Positions 6,234 through 7,916 of a stretch of 7,916 bases of DNA are shown piece after piece. Source of the stretch: Clostridia bacterium (GTDB lineage Bacteria > Bacillota_A > Clostridia > Oscillospirales > CAG-272); contig JAGDAM010000286.1 of assembly GCA_017959485.1 (NCBI GenBank), positions 1 to 7,916 on the forward strand, written 5' to 3'. A program made the translations under genes and the position numbers. The notes below the pieces were generated by a model that saw only the letters and a program-made list of their open reading frames with translations, was not told the DNA's origin and searched no databases. Each line of letters begins with the position of its first letter. The stretch's first letter is position 1.

Positions 6234-7228
6234 TGTTTGAACTGATAAAGAAACTGACCGAAATACCCGCTGTTTCGGGTGACGAGCGGCAGATTGCCGC
6301 CGCAATCTCCGAGGAGATTGCTCCCTATACCGATCTGCGCCTCACCGACGCGCTCGGCAACCTTATCTGCCTGCGCCGGGGATCCGGAAAAGGACGGCGG
6401 ATAATGTTCAGCGCTCACATGGACGAAGTCGGATTCGTCGCGATCTTCATTGAAGAGGACGGATTCGTTCGCCTCTCTCCGGTCGGCAGGCCGCTTCCGG
6501 CTTCCGCCGCATACTCGGAAGTCGTTTTCGGGAACGGTACCCGCGGAGTGCTGGTTCCCGACGCCGACGCCCCGTCGGGAGAGCTGAAATTTGAAAAAGC
6601 AGGCGTGGATATCGGCGCCCGCAGCGCGGAAGAGGCCGCAAAGTCGGTCGCTGTCGGAGACCGCTGCCGGCTTCTGCCCGGACTGATCAAACTCGGAGAC
6701 GGCAGAGTGTCCGGACGTCCCGTCAGCGGAAGAGTCGGCTGCGCCGTTCTTATCGCTGCGGCAAAGGAACTCGCTTCGCGTCCCGAACGCCAGCGCGACG
6801 ACGTTTTTTTCGTATTCACGGTCCAGAGCGAAGTCGGAATGAGAGGCGCCGGCCCCGCCGCCTTTACCGTCAGACCCGACGCCGCAATTACGGTGGACGC
6901 CGCCGCCGCGGGCGATGCTCACGGAGCTAAGGGGAAAAAGTCAGGGCTCGGCTCGGGCGTCGGGATTAAGGTCCGCGACGGTTCGGTAATCTGCGATCCG
7001 GGACTCGTCGGAGAGCTTGCCTCCGCAGCGGAAGCCGCGTCTCTGCCTTTCGAATACCGGCTCACCTCCGACGGTTCGGACGACGCGTCAGCCGTTCAGA
7101 GCAGCTCTGTCGGCGTCAGGACCGCGGCTCTGTCAATTCCGGTAAGATATATCCGCACCGGAGCAGAGACGGCGGATCTCGGCGACGTTTCGGCCTGCGC
7201 CGCGCTCGTCGGAGCTTTCCTGAAATGA
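6233..7228 (+). CDS. M42 family protein, paralogue 3, predicted catalytically inactive pseudoenzyme
   Basis: 331 residues. The M42 fold is clear: LIKKLTEIPAVSGDE start (4-18), SAHMDEVG (His62, Asp64), a dimerisation domain (about 69-150) with GVDIGARSAEEAAKSVAVGD (124-143), and C-terminal SIPVRY (301-306). Three key residues are replaced. The KxxDDRxGC motif reads RPVSGRVGC, so the bridging Asp is Ser165 and the next Asp is Gly166. The QEE motif reads QSE, so the general-base Glu is Ser199, with metal ligand Glu200 kept. The RYLHT motif reads RYIRT, so the C-terminal metal His is Arg308. Asp222 is kept. Without the bridging Asp a dinuclear centre is very unlikely. The reading frame is intact, codon use matches the neighbours and the ribosome binding site is strong, so this is not a decaying pseudogene. 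It overlaps the previous stop (TAATG) and the next start (ATGA). The likely role is a structural or regulatory subunit of an M42 particle, or a peptide binder (inference). Confidence 0.9.
   Translation: MFELIKKLTEIPAVSGDERQIAAAISEEIAPYTDLRLTDALGNLICLRRGSGKGRRIMFSAHMDEVGFVAIFIEEDGFVRLSPVGRPLPASAAYSEVVFGNGTRGVLVPDADAPSGELKFEKAGVDIGARSAEEAAKSVAVGDRCRLLPGLIKLGDGRVSGRPVSGRVGCAVLIAAAKELASRPERQRDDVFFVFTVQSEVGMRGAGPAAFTVRPDAAITVDAAAAGDAHGAKGKKSGLGSGVGIKVRDGSVICDPGLVGELASAAEAASLPFEYRLTSDGSDDASAVQSSSVGVRTAALSIPVRYIRTGAETADLGDVSACAALVGAFLK
7211..7214 (+). promoter_or_regulatory. Ribosome binding site of murI
   Basis: GGAG lies 10 nt before the ATG at 7225, within the last codons of the third M42 gene. 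It is a modest site; the ATGA overlap suggests that murI translation also depends on coupling. Confidence 0.55.
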
Positions 7229-7916
7229 ACTCCGGACTGCCTGTCGGCGTGTTCGATTCGGGAGTCGGGGGGCTTTCCGTCCTGTCGGCTCTCACCGCGA
7301 TTCTGCCCCACGAGGACTATATTTATCTTTCCGACGCGGCAAACGCCCCGTACGGGAACAAAACTCACGAACAGGTTGCTTCTCTGTCGCTGAAAAACAC
7401 CGAAACGCTTCTGTCGTTCGGGTGCAAGGCGATAGTCGTCGCCTGCAACACCGCCACCGCCGCGGCAGTGGACCTGCTGCGCGCAAGCTATCCCGGGACG
7501 GTCATCATCGGCATCGAACCGGCGCTCAAACCGGCCTTCGCCGCGGGATGCCGCCGTGTCGCGGTGCTCGCCACTCCGCGCACGGTGTCCGAGGACCGGC
7601 TGAAAACTCTGATCAGCCGCCTGTCGCGCGAATACGGCGCGGAAGCGCGTGCCGTCGGGTGTGCGGGACTTGCCGGGATGATCGAAAGCCGGACGGTGAC
7701 CGACGCCTATTTTGCAGATCTTTTCGGGCGAGAGGGTTTGAAAAACTCCTTCGACGGGATAGTTCTCGGCTGCACGCACTATTCTTTTGCCGCCGAGACG
7801 ATACGTCGGGTGTCGGGCGGGCTGCCGGTATTCGACGGAGCCGAAGGGACCGCGAGACACACGAAAAACATGCTGGAGTCGCGCGGGCTGTTAAACCTTA
7901 AAACAGAAAAGGGAAG
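7225..7916 (+). CDS. murI: Glutamate racemase MurI, partial at the right edge
   Basis: 230 codons are visible without a stop; the family is usually 255-290 residues, so perhaps 25-50 are missing. MurI is a cofactor-independent cytosolic racemase that converts L-glutamate to D-glutamate for peptidoglycan. The start is set by the ATGA overlap with the previous stop. Signatures in order: VGVFDSGVGGLSVL (7-20, Asp11 and Ser12), NAPYGNK (40-46), VVACNTATAAA (71-81, catalytic Cys74), TPRTVSE (117-123), MIES (152-155, Glu154), and LGCTHY (181-186, second catalytic Cys183, His185). Both catalytic cysteines are present, so activity is expected. Deviations include GIEPALKPA (96-104) where the family usually has 'GxxxPGxxxA', and CAGLAGMIE (146-154) where it usually has 'CPxxxxxxE'. 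An aspartate racemase is less likely because the FDSGVGG and PYG motifs are those of MurI. Its place in one operon with murD links D-glutamate supply with its use. Confidence 0.93.
   Translation, partial: MNSGLPVGVFDSGVGGLSVLSALTAILPHEDYIYLSDAANAPYGNKTHEQVASLSLKNTETLLSFGCKAIVVACNTATAAAVDLLRASYPGTVIIGIEPALKPAFAAGCRRVAVLATPRTVSEDRLKTLISRLSREYGAEARAVGCAGLAGMIESRTVTDAYFADLFGREGLKNSFDGIVLGCTHYSFAAETIRRVSGGLPVFDGAEGTARHTKNMLESRGLLNLKTEKG

Noticed and set aside
5274..6305. Long open frame on the minus strand (343 codons)
   Set aside because: It is antisense to M42 paralogue 2, with no family motif and no ribosome binding site; the plus-strand frame holds all M42 motifs.
6233..7228. Third M42 gene as a decaying pseudogene
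   Set aside because: There is no frameshift or internal stop, it has a strong ribosome binding site, overlaps both neighbours, and keeps the dimerisation-domain signature. Pseudoenzyme fits better.
7096..7860. Minus-strand open frame of 254 codons
   Set aside because: It is antisense to the end of the third M42 gene and to murI, both of which are supported by strong motifs.
2530..7916. Defence, phage or mobile element content
   Set aside because: No nuclease-helicase, toxin-antitoxin, integrase, transposase, terminal repeats or CRISPR-like spacing were seen; base composition is even through the operon.

Overview
The window reads as a GC-rich chromosomal segment of an anaerobic Firmicute, most likely an uncultured Clostridia lineage. 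This is inferred from AGGAGG-type ribosome binding sites, sigma-A-like promoters confined to one short AT-rich gap, a Gram-positive style lipoprotein, M42 aminopeptidase paralogues, and a MurD of the 'SPTRT-like' variant type that I associate with clostridia. Nothing in it looks mobile: I see no transposase, integrase, tRNA, rRNA, CRISPR array or phage gene.

Layout. Positions 1-2289 hold two minus-strand genes: a cytosolic glycerophosphodiester phosphodiesterase (GDPD, 2289-1492) and, 47 bp downstream, a lipoprotein with a C-terminal endonuclease/exonuclease/phosphatase (EEP) domain (1444 to beyond the left edge). Positions 2290-2529 are an AT-rich divergent control region with one good promoter for each direction and a GC-rich hairpin in the rightward leader. 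Positions 2530-7916 are a compact plus-strand operon: murD, three tandem M42-family metallopeptidase genes, and murI, which runs off the right edge. Junctions in this operon are 9 bp, ATGA, TAATG and ATGA, so the five genes are probably co-transcribed and translationally coupled.

How the genes may work together. MurI makes D-glutamate from L-glutamate, and MurD attaches D-glutamate to UDP-MurNAc-L-alanine, so the operon is bracketed by the producer and the consumer of the same cell-wall amino acid. M42 enzymes are cytosolic dinuclear metal aminopeptidases that usually assemble into 12-subunit tetrahedral (TET) particles, and several members prefer N-terminal Glu/Asp. A peptide to L-Glu to D-Glu to peptidoglycan route is therefore an attractive but unproven reading.

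The most notable point is that the third M42 protein is an intact gene that has lost the bridging metal Asp, the general-base Glu and the C-terminal metal His, while keeping the fold and the dimerisation-domain signature. It is a predicted pseudoenzyme encoded directly after two apparently active paralogues. This suggests a mixed or regulated TET particle tied to cell-wall precursor synthesis.
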